Part shown: positions 26,401 through 38,910 of the stretch, in pieces | Layout: each line of letters starts with the position of its first letter | How positions within the stretch are numbered: the first letter of the stretch is position 1 | Origin: Heliopora coerulea | Lineage: Eukaryota > Cnidaria > Anthozoa > Scleralcyonacea > Helioporidae | Reading direction: 5' to 3' | Length of the DNA stretch: 64,000 nt | NCBI GenBank assembly: GCA_030142905.1 | Contig: JASJOG010000063.1 | Span: 1,577,501 to 1,641,500, forward strand | The notes under the pieces: generated by a model | Database searches by the model: none | The model's input: only the letters and a program-made list of their open reading frames with translations | What the model was told of the DNA's origin: nothing | Program-made: the position numbers and the translations under genes

Positions 26401-28771
26401 ATGCTATAAACTTTCACCGCTTCCGTTCGACTGAAAGTCAATCTCAATCAAAACAACTCGCCCAGTCCAAAACAAGAAGCGGAAAAGAAAACAAATACAA
26501 GGCATGTTATCCCCGATATTCAGGTTTAAATAATTTCTTACAATAATAAACAATAGAAACAATTACGGGATATCTGTCCACCCTTGAATGGGAATTTTCA
26601 CAGCTACAAAGTGCGAGCCTCTTAAACTGTCTTCAAACCTTAAGTTTAAAATCTTGATGAAACCATACGTAACCGTTCTTCTTAGACTACGACGAGTGAT
26701 TTTAAAGTATGGAGCAGTTTCATCTGGTGAAGATTACCAAAAGCGAGATTCACTTTACAGGGTCTATTACCCAGCGGAAGTGGTGAAAGTGGACGGACAT
26801 TCTATAATGTATCAATCATACTTGTCATTCAACCAATTCTCCCAGCAAAACAGTCATTACATATCATACCTTTCTTGATGTAACATCTCTTTCAGGCAAA
26901 CTTCCATCGGAAATGCTCGAATTGTGAGGCGTTTGCGCGTTGTACTCTCGTTTGCTTCGCCATTGCTCCTGAACTGAATCACCATCGCGACACGGTATGT
27001 TCTGAATATGTTCTTCGCTCCTCGATCTATTGACCCCGTAAATGCTTTTTTGTCCCACGTAAAATTTTTCGTGCAACTCAACGACCTTTTCTCTCAACAC
27101 ATCTTTCACATGATGATCGAATGCCGAGGAGTAAGTCCCCAAGTCATCTATCTTCTCTACATTCCTTCTCCGGTGGACGTAGCGGCTTTCGACATTCTCT
27201 CTGTCGGCGTCGCTGGGATTGCAGTCCAATCCGGATGGCTGGATTTCCTTCGTAATTTTTTCCTCGCTTGACTGTCTGCCAAGCGACTTGGTCGCCTCTT
27301 TTAATCTGTCTTCGAGCAGTTGACATCTGACTTTGAACGCTTCGCCCTGCTTGTCCAGCTCTTCGTTCTTACGACAACTCCCTTCTAATTTTTCTTGAAG
27401 TTCGACGATCTTCATCTGAAGCACATACGACGACTTTTGGTCCTGTCTTTGCAAGTTCTCTGACTGCGACAAGCTCTCTTCCAATGCCTTCTTTTCCTTC
27501 TCCAGTAGATTCAACTTGGTCTGTTGAAGTTGAAGCTCTCGCTTTAAAGTGAAAATCTGTTCGCACATTTTACTGTGCAGTTCATTTTCACTTGTTTTCT
27601 TATCTTCGAGCTCTTGTTTTTGTTTGACGACGCGTGACTTTATCTTGTCATAGTCACGAAGTTTCGACTCCTTCGACCGTAGTGCTTTTTGAAGTTCGTC
27701 CATACGACTCTCGTATTGTTGTTTAAGCCGTTGACTATGGTTCTTTCCCTCCTTTTCGACCTCTCTAACCCGATCATCGCTCTTCGACAGTTTCAACTCT
27801 AAGTCGTTGATTTGTACCCGCAAGATATCAATGCATTCTTTGTCGTTCTTCCGCAGATCGTCGAGCAACCTTACTTTCTCCTGAACCGTTCTCTTCTCTT
27901 CTTCCAACTGTTCAATCTGCCTCACGCAGTTCTCGAGAGTTTTCTCCAAAGTGAAAATCTTCGTCGTCTCTCCCGGCTTCTGTTCATGTTTCATCAGTTT
28001 ATTTTCGCACTCCAAGCGTTCAACAGCGCGTTCTAAATTCCTTATCTTCTCATCCTTGCTATCGATAACCGACTGCATCGGGCCGTTGATCAGAGAGAGC
28101 ATCACCTCCAGACCCAGTTGATTTCCCTTCAAGTTTTTCACGTTTACCTCGTTCAAGTCCGGCATGCTATCACTGCCGATTCCTCGATGCTTAACCAGGA
28201 TGTTCTCAGCCTTGCATTCGCAGGACGAACCGCTACACGTTTGGTCTTGGTCTCTGACAAAAACATCAGACGATTCGCTCTCGGTACCCGAACTCGCCTC
28301 GCTACTTGCGTCGCTCTCTTCATACCTAACGCAATACATATCTCCGCAAGAACTAGACCTTGTCAACAACCCCATGGCCATTCGATTCTCCGCAGCAAGG
28401 CTCTGTGATCTTTTCCCTTTCCCACGGCACCCGAGTTTCTTTCCTGTGATGTGGATTGTTCGACTTGGTCGATATTCGCAAGAATAATTTCCCTCAATTA
28501 CTCTTGAGTCATGGCCAACACGACGTTCCGTCGAAGTTCTCGCCGATTTGCGTACAGGCATCAGAGTGTCCTCTTCGTGCGTCGTTCGATCGTGGCGCAT
28601 AATCTGGCCCGCGCAGTTGTGTCCGCCAGATTGTCTGCACTCAGTTGCGTTTTTTGGATTGCGCGTAGTCAGAACGTGTTGATGGTTTGACGTTTTCCCG
28701 AGACTACAGCGCCGACAGAAACCTTGTGAGTATTTTCCCATTTTCTGTATCCGCGTCGATGTGTCTCCCAT
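20445..28771 (-). CDS. Unrecognised coiled-coil protein, multi-exon
   Basis: I do not recognise this gene. The first exon (28771-26870) encodes about 634 residues. These are a basic N-terminus with scattered Cys and His (GFCRRCSLGK, CRQSGGHNC), a Ser/Glu/Asp-rich stretch, then about 300 residues of strong coiled coil (SKDEKIRNLERAVERLECEN onward) and a polar tail. The ATG at 28771 (MGDTST) is the first in frame after a stop and would allow N-myristoylation. The exon ends at AAG|GTATGA. Three downstream exons share matching phase 2 junctions: about 22819-22732 (VDMMTLQEHFVEIL), 21538-21452 (Ser-rich LPSSDDGSS) and 20664-20445 (KENITQFQQNVAYMM to PKEHTYKM stop). The 22.7 kb exon does not join the first in frame, so an exon between 26870 and 22820 is missing from this model or the boundary is wrong. 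A structural or scaffold role is only a guess. Confidence 0.65.
21118..21396 (-). repeat. tRNA-derived SINE, nearly full length
   Basis: Read on the minus strand, a tRNA-like head (GGTGGCACGGTGGTAGTGCA as A box, GGTTCTAGTCC as B box) is followed by a body with ACTCCGGTTTCCTC and a tail ending near AGTATAAATAAAGG. This is the layout of a Pol III SINE. A second head of the same family lies at 52262-52325. It sits between the last two exons of the coiled-coil gene. Confidence 0.65.
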
Positions 28772-29954
28772 TAAGTCAACCACAAACCATCAGATCCGAC
28801 TTCTTCGGATCCTGTTGGTCGACCTAAGACCGTCCCGTGACAGAAATAAATGTCAGCTTGATCACAACGGCGAGCACTTTTTCAGGTCATTGGTCCGTTC
28901 TTTGAATGTTTTTCTTCGATCAAAGTGATCGTGTTGCTCTCCAATTGACAATTGACGCCTGATGAACAACCCTCCTATTGTAAATACTTTGTTTCGTTTG
29001 GTAATTGAATTAAGAGATGCGCAAGTGAATTGATCAATGCGCGCCTCCCCATAGGATAACTCAAGGCACGTGACCAGCCCTGGGGCTGATCCCACGACCT
29101 GATAGGCCAGAAATCTTTCTCGACCGTCCCAACGGAAGTTTCATGACAGAATGCTGATGTTTTAATAAACGCTCCTATCGCAAAGGATTAGGTATGCCCT
29201 GATAAACTGACGGGCCTTTCATATGCTGCGGATCATACTGGCTCTTTCTTCCTCCTACACCTTAAATTGCACCACCAAAAATGTCTGTTTAAACATTGAC
29301 AAATTCGTCTTGTTGCTTGCAAAGTGAGACAGGCGAATGAAGCGAACTCGTTAAGCTGGGAATCCTGATATCTGGGATCGGGTTGTCCTCTCCTTCTCAA
29401 ATTTAAGGTGGTCTCTCAGCCTGTCAACGCTTAGTTGGTGTTCTCTCAAGGTAGAGCTATTACACTTGACTGCGTTGAAAGAAATGGAGGAAAGTGACCG
29501 ATGAAATGGCGCCGCGACGAGAGCACGGCCACACAGGGCATCCCCTGCGGGTGAAATGACAAGCGTGAGTGAACTGGAAAGATACGTTGCACGAAGGTGT
29601 CAAAGCTTTGGCGTCGACATTGAATTCCAGTCGCTTTAAAGAAAACCTTTGGCAAAAACTCCCCCAAAAAAGTGGAACCTAACGGAGGGGAGATTACCTA
29701 CTCCACGACTGTGTGGCAAGGCTTATGACCAAATTTCAGAATTATCTTCAGGGTAACGTGACCAGACATTTCATGAATTCACCAAAATTCATGAAATATT
29801 CTCTTCATGTTACCCTGAGGATGATTCTAAAATAGAGTCGAAACACTGCACATCCTCACGGATATCGAGCGTTAAGTTGTCGCTAGAATCTCTTGTGCAC
29901 TTAAATTGGATAAAATGAGCATACTGTTCCCAGCTGACTTGTTCATTCAATTGT

Positions 29955-30010
29955 TCGAGCAGCGGTCCAGGAACCCGAAGATGCGAGTTCGAATCCCGCT
30001 CTAGTCAACT
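29955..30010 (+). repeat. tRNA-like relic (SINE head)
   Basis: GCGAGTTCGAATCCCGC is a good B box and T-arm with 4 of 5 pairs. No full cloverleaf can be folded around it. It is better read as a SINE or tRNA relic than as a working tRNA. Confidence 0.4.
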
Positions 30011-31082
30011 TTTCTAGTTGACTTCAGCAGTGTAGGTCAATTCATGAAATATTCTGTTCTCATGACCAAAGTTATTGTAAACACAACTTAGGTAGTTCGA
30101 TCAGTAAAACGTGATGGGAGAGAACTAATCTAACCATAGTTTCACGTAAGTTCACCAACAGTCAGTGTCGCAGCCAGAAATTGTCTACGAAGCCTGGGAC
30201 CAACGAAGTGGATGTGAGTCAATCAGCGGCAAGTAATTGCAAAGTGCAGGTTGTAACAGGTTTGAACTTTTGTTCCATTATTTTTTGGGACGAGCCGAAA
30301 ATTTTCGCAACCATCAAATTGTCAGGGGATTGACAACATTTGTGCCCCCCGTTACAACGTTCTGTCCAGCATTTTATATACATTTAACTGGTTCCGATGC
30401 CTGGAAAGATGTTTTTTATGTTTAAAGCTCTCATATAATGGACTGTATTGGCGTATCACTTTCGGCACCTAATACAGATCCTGTCCCTTTTATGTCGGGC
30501 GCGCAAGATTAACCAGTGCTCGGAACAGATCACATTAACGTTGTCGTTCCCACAGTCCACGTTACATGGCCCGGGCCGGCAACGTGGGCTGTGGCAACGA
30601 CAATGATGACGTTAACCGAATGGAATTTCTTTGCTTGAGTTTCAGATCCTTTCACAGCGTGGGACGTAACTCCGCACCGCTTCCATATGAGAAGTCTAGA
30701 AATGCTAGGTGTGTGATAACTCTCGAAATCATTAGTAATTCACGGTTGACAACGAAAGAAATGTGTCTGGGTGGCAAAACGTGATAAAATTTGAGAATCA
30801 CTGGCAAGGATTTGAGCTGAATCTTGTCGTCGCGGCCATACGATTCGTTTCCAGTGCATTTGGCGTCTTATTTTGTCCTTGATATAATGGCGACAGTACT
30901 TCACTCTTTTTTTATCTCTTGTGGATTTGACCAACCTTCAATGACAAATGAAGTCACTCCCAGGGCACCACCGTTGAGCTATGTTATGGTTGATTCAAAT
31001 TGTTAGCTTGCTTGTGGTTGGGGCTTAGTACTGAGACGGAAGTTTGAATATTTGATCTTAACTGCCGTGGTGAATATTAGAG

Positions 31083-31275
31083 TCCAGCATAGAACTCGAA
31101 GGAATGGCATCATTAAAAGCAAACAGACATACACATACTATTTATTGAATTCTAACGTTTCGTTGCCACAACTTGCAACATCTTCAGATAATAAAGTTAC
31201 AGTCACAAAATTCAATAAATAGTGAGTGTACGTTTGTTTGCTTTTAACGATGCCATTCCATCGAGTCCTATGCTG
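31083..31275. mobile_element. Foldback element with structured GAAAC motif in the loop
   Basis: Arms of about 70 bp (31083-31153 and 31208-31275; shared words GAATGGCATC, AAAAGCAAAC, ATTTATTGAATT) surround a loop. The loop carries, on the minus strand, CTGAAGATG - stem - GAAAC at 31187-31157. It is non-coding. Confidence 0.6.
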
Positions 31276-33037
31276 AGCTCTTGCATTTATCACGAGACCG
31301 TGTGCTTCCCGCCTGATGAACCTACTACGAATGATCTTACCTGCAATAAAATTTTGACATCTCTCTCCCTGATTTTTCCCCCAAAAGTAGCTAAATTAGG
31401 ATTTGTTTGAGAAGCTAGATCAAACACTTCAAAGCGTCCTCATCGTCCATTCCAACACCTCCACCTAGGTTAAAAAAACTCGGTTCACCTCGTTTTTTCA
31501 ACACAATCCTTAGCATCTGGATATCGAGTGAAACGCCCTCCGTGCTGTTCAGTAAAAGCAGCTTGTCAGCGTTGTCAATAAAAAGAGCTTACAATGATTC
31601 GCTGTTTTACTTATTGCGAAAGGAAGCATAGTCTCTGAAAATGCCGTTCAGTAACTAAGTCCAAGTTTGTAATTATCCGCTATCGTAATGGTTGTGGCCA
31701 AACTGTACATTAAATCTCCATGATAACCATTCTGGAAACTTGATAAGTATGGAATCATCGGCGATTTCGTTTAGACTTTTAGAAAAATGCTTGAATTTAA
31801 ACCACACTTCAATCTAGGAATTCACATTAGAGCTTCTTCTGTTAACTATTACCAAGTATTTGGTTAGTCTTCGAAGAAAGAACGCAGAGAAACGTTAAGA
31901 AATTGTCTATCCTACGATTCTTGCTTGCAACAAATATGGTAAACTCTGGTTGACTCTCCGCGTAGAAAATTAAAATTTTCCCAGTAATCTTGCAATGCAA
32001 ATCCAATGAGATTAGGTGTAGTGAAATTTGCAGGCAAACCTCAGTTTATCAATATAATAAATTGTTGAGACATTGCCGGATGTGTAACCCACTTGTCTTG
32101 CTTAATAGCTGAGCCAGAAGATCAACATTCACACGATGGCTTAACGACAATCCTGGATTACAGTTTAACCTGTTCCAAGGTATGTCTGCAAAGGAAATGT
32201 TGAGATAATCCAGACCGTGCGAAAAGACAAATGCCAACTGAAACAGCAGCCAGCCAGAGTTAATCATTCAGAGCCCAACTAAAATTTAAAGCAACAATGA
32301 GGTGATTGCTTGTGCAATAAATAACATTCTGGGTATGAAACTGACCACGAATTTACCAACGGAAGATGACCAAGGTTTGTTTAGTTGAATGGCCACTTCT
32401 TAGATCAGAGTTTTTTTTTTTTTTTTTTTGTTTATTTTTTATAGCATTACAAGTTGTCATTTGCTTATTAATCCATAAGATTTGGTTCAATTATCTGTAT
32501 ATTTGACTTATTTCAAGCTTTAAGACACTTTAGCCTGTAGCTATATTGCTCAATACAATGTTTCAATTGCTATTGACACCACTATCGCCGGGTACTTTCC
32601 CCCAGGGTGGAATTGCACGGGAAGGGGGTTCACAAAATTCTATCTTAGCACGAGGTGATCCCAGCCCCTTAGCTCATGCCACTCGGTCCTTGCATGCCAG
32701 GACCCCTCCTGAGTGGCTTGGAGAAGATGGTGGCTAAACCTGCTGGGTGCCACTGATCTCTCAAGAAGACTGGATCGAGCATCCCATGTTCAGAAAATGA
32801 AGCAGGAAGTGGATTACGGTCGTCATTGCTAAGGGACTAACTATAGGGTTTTCTGATAGTTAAATGTTTTGTTTTTTTTTGCAAGGCTGTCTTTTGACCT
32901 ATGAAATCGTTCCACTTTGCCACATGGAGGATCAGGAAATATTTTTGAAAGTGCTAGGCAGGAACCATGACCAGCCCAAGCTACCTTAACAAGTATAAAA
33001 TAAAACATATTCCGAAGAATAATGTCATCTTGAAAAC

Positions 33038-33787
33038 TCAAGATATGAGTCAATGCAAGATAAAACTATTGTTGAAACTGTGATATTTCGACTTTATTTC
33101 AAAGTCATCCTCAGACAGAATGATATTACAATAACATGCCAGAGTCTATATACAGGTGTGATGACATCATCGAGACGGAATTAGGAAACGCTACCGGTAA
33201 TCATTATTTACATGCTGAGATGTTGAGAAGCTATGATGATGCTAATTAGAAAATTCTCACCACCACGAATAAAGCGATTGAGTGTAAACAATAGAAGTAT
33301 CGGGCTAACAAATAACAAGTGGGCATAGTATCTAAATAAAAAGGTGGAGTTCTTTGCTAGCTTTAAGCCCAGAATTAAGCTCAGGTTTGTTAAACTCAAA
33401 CTTCTAATAATTGAAGCACTCCACATCAAGTTTAACAAACCTGAGCTTAATTCTGGGCTTGAAGCTAGCAAAGAACTCCACCTTTTTGTTTAGATACTAT
33501 GCCCACTTGTTATTTGTTAGCCCGATACTTCTGTTGTTTACGCTCAATCGCTTTATTCGTGGTGGTGAGAATTTTCTAATTAGCATCATCATAGCTTCTC
33601 AACATCTCAGCATGTAAATAGTGATTACCGGTAGCGTTTCCTAATTCCGTCTCGATGATGTCATCACACCTCCTGTATATAGACTCTGGCATGTTATTGT
33701 AATATCATTCTGTCTGAGGATGACTTTGAAATAAAGTCGAAATATCACAGTTTCAACAATAGTTTTATCTTGTATTGACTCATATCC
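33038..33787. mobile_element. Large palindrome, about 350 bp arms
   Basis: The left arm (33038-33396) and right arm (33429-33787) are near-perfect inverted repeats separated by about 32 bp. The same open frame (LILGLKLAKNSTFLF) therefore appears on both strands; it is probably not coding. Each arm carries an outward-facing CTGAGGATGACTTT - AAAGTCGAAAT motif (33114-33086 minus, 33714-33743 plus). The left flank (32995-33050) is shared with the 5 kb foldback. A second, looser pair of inverted segments (about 32762-32830 and 33820-33904) surrounds it. Confidence 0.8.
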
Positions 33788-34228
33788 TGGGCAGAAAGAT
33801 TTACCACGACTTTTGTCCCTTAGCAGTGGCTCGGTCAAATTTTGCAGGCTTCATTTTCTGGGCCTTTCAAACCATAGGATGCTCGATCCAGTCTTCTCTA
33901 GATATCGATGACTGGTACTAGGTTGAGATCATAGAGATTATAAATCTGGAGCCGCCATAGGCGGAAGAGGTTAGTGGTCGACAGGGTACCATAGTGCTGC
34001 CATGACCGAGACAGTCACAGAAAGTAAAGGAGGGGGTCAAACGTCCTCATGCTTACTCCATGTCCTTAAAATTGCTCAACATGGCGTTGTCCATTTGAGG
34101 TGACGTCGTTAATGTGACATCATGGAGGTGACTAGAGGCCAACATTATACACCTTTTGCTGTTCATTTCCAGAAAATACACTATCATTAACACCAACCTC
34201 AAACTCATTAACGCAAAAATACATTCAT

Positions 34229-34234
34229 TTTATT
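34229..34234 (-). promoter_or_regulatory. Candidate polyadenylation signal AATAAA, EMC2
   Basis: AATAAA on the minus strand about 465 bp beyond the EMC2 stop. It would imply a moderate 3' UTR. Confidence 0.35.
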
Positions 34235-34698
34235 CAATCGACATTCACTAGCGTAGATACGCTACCGTTTGCATCGAAGGGCATTCCATAGCGACAACAG
34301 AGCGACAACAGATTGTCGCTAAGGAGTAAGGATTAGAAGACAAAGAAAGCAAATGCTAAACAATACACACAAATTTCTATAATTCGGTCAAAAATTATTT
34401 ATAAACAAAGGATATCTAAAGGTACAGCTTGTGAAACCGTATAGAACTAAGATTGATATCACTACGAACGAATACTAAGTCAATAGATGCAGTAAATCAC
34501 ACCTATAAGGCATGCAGAGAATAATTCACTCGATATCTGCGCTCGTTGATGTTAAAACAAACGCTGCTTTTGTGGCCTCTTTTGGAAAGTCGGCCAACAC
34601 TTGCCCCTCACACGCCCGTCACACGACGAGGGTGCCTTAATTTGACCATGAAAGCATTGGAAACAGCAGTGATTCCTCTCAAGTCACAAGATGGAAGA

Positions 34699-37600
34699 TT
34701 ACTGTGGAATATTCGCCGGTGCCGACAACTGTAGGGAATCGAGTTGGTTTTCTATAATTGATATTTTACTGGCGTCACTAGGTGTACTCTTGGCAACGGC
34801 CTAAAGAACAAAAAAAAGTTATTTTTGTTTATTTGGGTTGTTTTTTTCTGTTTTGTTTTGTTTTTTTTGTGTGTGTTTTGAGCGTTGTTGATTCGATCCC
34901 TCCCTTACATGACGACTAATTACTTTCACTAACCTGATACTTCTCCACAATCTGTGTAGCGGCCCAAGAAGCATATTTCCCGTTCTCTTTCTTGTTCTTT
35001 GCTTTAGGTATGTTTGCCAAGTTCGAAGCAGCCTGATGACATCGAGAGGTGAAGGAGAATACAATCACTTATTTGTTTAATGAAACGATCATGAGTCGTG
35101 CAACTGTAAGACCACCTTAAACTGTAATTATTTCGGCTAAATTACAATTAACAGACTTTGACTTTTACGTTCCAAGAGAATGAAAAAAAAACAAGCTTCA
35201 AGTTCTTACTGCCGAACCTTAGGACATGGCTTGGAAGATTAACTCTTTTACGGTGGGATCAGTCTTCAATCATTTTATTCTAGCCAACGTCAGACGATTT
35301 TACTCGTCAATAGGAAGCTACCCTGCTTGGAAACGGTTAATTGTTGTACAGCAGCAGCACAGAATGGTGCGTGGGAAGACAGATCCAGTACATGGCATGC
35401 CAAAGCAAATAGTATTGCCGCGGCGGATCCAGAATTTTGAGAAAGAGGGGGTTCAAAATTTTTTTACAAATCTATGCCATTGTCGTTTCCGGTGGTTTTT
35501 GAATCTGAATTTTTCACTCCCTCTTTCTTTTCTTTGCTATTTGTTCCGATTCTTTCTGAAAATAATCGTCAACGTTCTTGGTGGTCAACTTGTTTAATGT
35601 TTGTGTTTTGTAACCAAGCAAAAGTCACATGACAATCAAAAAAGGGATGCACGCGTCTGATGCGCCCCAACCTATAGTCGCCCCTGTATTGAATCATACA
35701 GAAAACATAGCAGGGTACAGCATGGGACCTCGAATACCGTAGATGAACAACATGGCATAGCATAGCATAACATATGGTAGTAGTACAGTATAAGAGAATA
35801 GAATACTGTGAAATATGATTGCAAAGTGAAGCACACTCAAACATAACATAGCATAGTTTAGCGTAACATAACAGGACATCAACGGTAGAATGGGAAATCA
35901 TAAGAGGGCAATACCATGTCACGTAGTATAACATGACACAATTACATGACACAGTAACACAAGGTAGTAGTACAGGTTATCCTCTTGGGATCACTCTTTC
36001 TAACCTTACCATGAAAAACCCATAGAGTGCTCGCATGTTGTTGTGGTCAAGTCTTAACGCTTGTGCAAAATTACTTCGGGATTTTTCCAGGTTATCGATG
36101 CCACCCATTGTGTAGAGAATCTTACAAGAAAGGAAGTAAGGAAAGGAACTGTGGATCACATTGTAACGTACTTAACTCAAAGCACAACTTATTTTTTGCC
36201 ACCAAATAGCATTTTTTTTCCCTGGCTACGTGAAATTTTGCATGGCCATAAGGCAAGCTGAAATTCTATTTCAGCTTGCCATGGAACAAGCAGCTCAAAA
36301 AATGTCTAGTGGTGAACATTTATGGAAGTTCTAAGTAATGTATGGTGAAATATTACAGTACATACCTCAGCATACTTTTGGTAAAACAGATGATTGTGTG
36401 GATTGGAAATAATCAGTTCCTCCAAACAGAAAGCAGCTTTGGAGAACCTGAAGCACAACAAACCATAAATTTTCCAATCAACAAACTTATTAACCAGTTT
36501 CCACTACTGTACATGCATGTTAGTGAACTTTTGTAAAAGCAAATTTTACAAATGCAGGAAGTTCTGCATGTTTCAGCAGTCTCAAATAAACTGTAATAAA
36601 AGTGTCTAAAGTAGGTTTTCATTTTCTTCTGTTCGAGAGATGAGGTACATGACTGCATGTTTGCAAATGCGGACTCAGTCCCACAACAGGAGCATTGGAA
36701 AAGTAAATTTGTATAAGAAATTGCACACATTCACTTTGAGCAAAATATTGTGTGGAACATGTAGAACAATCCTTGTCTGTAAACATCAAAGAGAACAGAT
36801 TTAGGTCTGTGGTGAAATGGAATTGGGTTGGAAGAATTGTACTCAACCTTTCACATCCACTGAAGTTTTGGTGAGGAGCACAAACTGTACATGACAATGA
36901 ACTACCAAAATCTAACATGGCTTACTCTTGCTGGGAGATGTATAAGTCAGCTAATTCACTCCAAGCTTCATAATCACTCATAAATCTAGAATTAACAAAG
37001 GAATCTTAATAATATTTATAACAATACTAATTTGTGTACTTTAAATATATAATCTGATGGATTTTTACTTTTAACAGGTAATTTGAAATAACTTTGGTTG
37101 CTGACTCAGTTTGGTTCTTTCTCAGGTTTTTCTTCAAAAACAGTAACCACTATATGTAATATTGAAGGAAGGTTACTATTTTAACAAATTGGTATGGTTA
37201 TTAAATTAAACTCTCAACTGCTAACCTTTTAAGGTATTCTGTGAGTGATTTTATTGCTTGAGGTATTCTGTTTTGTGCAATCAGCATACTTATCTTCCTT
37301 TTTTGTGGCATCTGCAATTCAGAAATTTAATGGAGAATGTAAGACAAAAAATACAAAAAATTCAGGATTGTTTATACTTTTATACTACCTGCTACTGGGA
37401 CTAAGTGACAAATGTTGTCTGTATTTTAGGGTTTGAATATGTTACATTCATTATGTAATTTATTCTGGTTGGAATAGAGAAAACTATGGTACATCTTGCA
37501 TTTGACTTGAAAATTCAAAACAAACCCCTTCATGTAATTTAATTTCAAGCTCTTATTAGACAGTGAGAATGAATTCTAGGTCCTCTTTATAAGAGAATAC

Positions 37601-38910
37601 AAGTTACATACTGGGTTAGCTGGTTCTTGTTTTAAAATATCATCATATATTTCTTCAGCTTTATCATATCTGTTATGAAAGGAAGCAAACAATGAAAATG
37701 TTTTCTGTTTAAATTATTTTAATTCTTATCAAGGTTTTTGTTGATAATGCAATATAGCAACATTTATACCTTATCTCTGATTAAAGCTTTAACATTCATT
37801 TTCCCCAGATCAATTTTATATGATATTTATTATCTTAAACCAAACAACCTTATAATGCATAACACCCATGCTGTGAGCAGCAATAAATTCACTCAAAAAT
37901 GCCAGTCAAAAATCTGAAAAAACTATAGAGATCATTACTATTTTGTGAAACATGATCAGATGTAGATGATTATGTGGTAGGGGGATTGCCATTGGACAGG
38001 AAAACACTAGACTACAGTTGTATTAACTTTCCAAATCATTGGTGCCACAAGTATCCAAACTTGACACACTTAGCAGGCTGCCATCATTACCACTTGACAA
38101 AGATTTGACATGTCTCGGCAGGCCATATTACCAAGATTTCTATTCGATTCTTTAATATGTAGGATCACATTAGGAGTAGTCCTCCAATTGTTTCATAGTT
38201 CTTTAAGAACCCTGAAAATGTGTATACACCCAAAAGTTTGGGTTAGGGTTAAGTTTAAGATTAGGAATAGGGTTTTTACACATTTTTTGAGTTTTTAAAC
38301 AACGAAGAAACAATGGGGGGACTACAATTGTATAAGTACGTCAATTATCTATTTCAACTAACTGCTGCAAAGCTTCATGTTTCATAGCTATTAATCGTTT
38401 AACTCTCAAACTGCCGGGGAATTGCGCACTCAAAGCTTTCACGCACATCTAAAGACAAGAAAAGTTGATATGTATGAGCATTGATATCACTTTAGTTTAG
38501 TTGAATTAAAAACTTTTTCATCATATTCCAAACCTACAGACGTACACTTGCAAGATCGGTTTTCCCAAAATCCAAAGCAGCAATGAAGACTTGCTCATAT
38601 ACGCTCCATACTGGAAAGAAAAGTCAACATATAGGAAGAAAGAATCCAGAATCACTTTTTGTAATTTAAGAGGAAAATTTGCAGATCAGTCATTTTACAC
38701 ATACTCATGAACATCAAATGGACAAATACAAAGGGAAAGAATTCAACACAAACTTATCGCCGACGTACATTCATCTCCAAGTTTGCTGCCATGTTCAACG
38801 ATAAGTGACTCTCCTAGTTCAATAATTTCTTCGCTGTTTCTAGGCGGCTCGTCTCGCCATTCTTTCATTTTCTGACGAGCTACTTCCAAATCTAATACCT
38901 CGTCAGCCAT
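34699..38910 (-). CDS. EMC2: EMC2 (TTC35), ER membrane protein complex subunit 2, complete
   Basis: EMC2 is the cytosolic TPR subunit of the ER membrane protein complex, which inserts tail-anchored and multipass proteins. Ten GT-AG exons join in frame to 891 nt, 296 residues, against 297 in human EMC2. Minus-strand exons: 38910-38769, 38610-38546, 38448-38363, 37669-37612, 37311-37226, 36985-36926, 36447-36366, 36120-36010, 35032-34934, 34800-34699. Recognisable blocks in order: [20 protein letters not shown] near the start, [111 protein letters not shown] and the end [14 protein letters not shown]. These are the TPR helices of the family. The start [10 protein letters not shown] is the first ATG after an acceptor-like TTTAACAG, so a 5' UTR intron is possible. 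It is divergent from KDM1B. Confidence 0.96.

Larger units (their letters stand above)
28772..34698. other. Gene-poor intergenic region rich in foldback elements
   Basis: This lies between the 5' end of the coiled-coil gene and the 3' end of EMC2. I see no convincing exon. It carries a tRNA-like relic (29955-30010), structured GAAAC motifs (29815-29844, 31157-31187), foldback elements (31083-31275, 33038-33787) and a T-run near 32410-32429. Confidence 0.5.

Noticed and set aside
33208..33617. Identical hydrophobic frames on both strands (LILGLKLAKN...)
   Set aside because: They are the two arms of the palindrome; the frame lacks motifs and the opposite strand explains it as non-coding repeat.
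35690..35950. Repetitive frames with Cys-Tyr-Ala-Met-Leu words
   Set aside because: They come from a degenerate ATAGCATA-type simple repeat inside an EMC2 intron.
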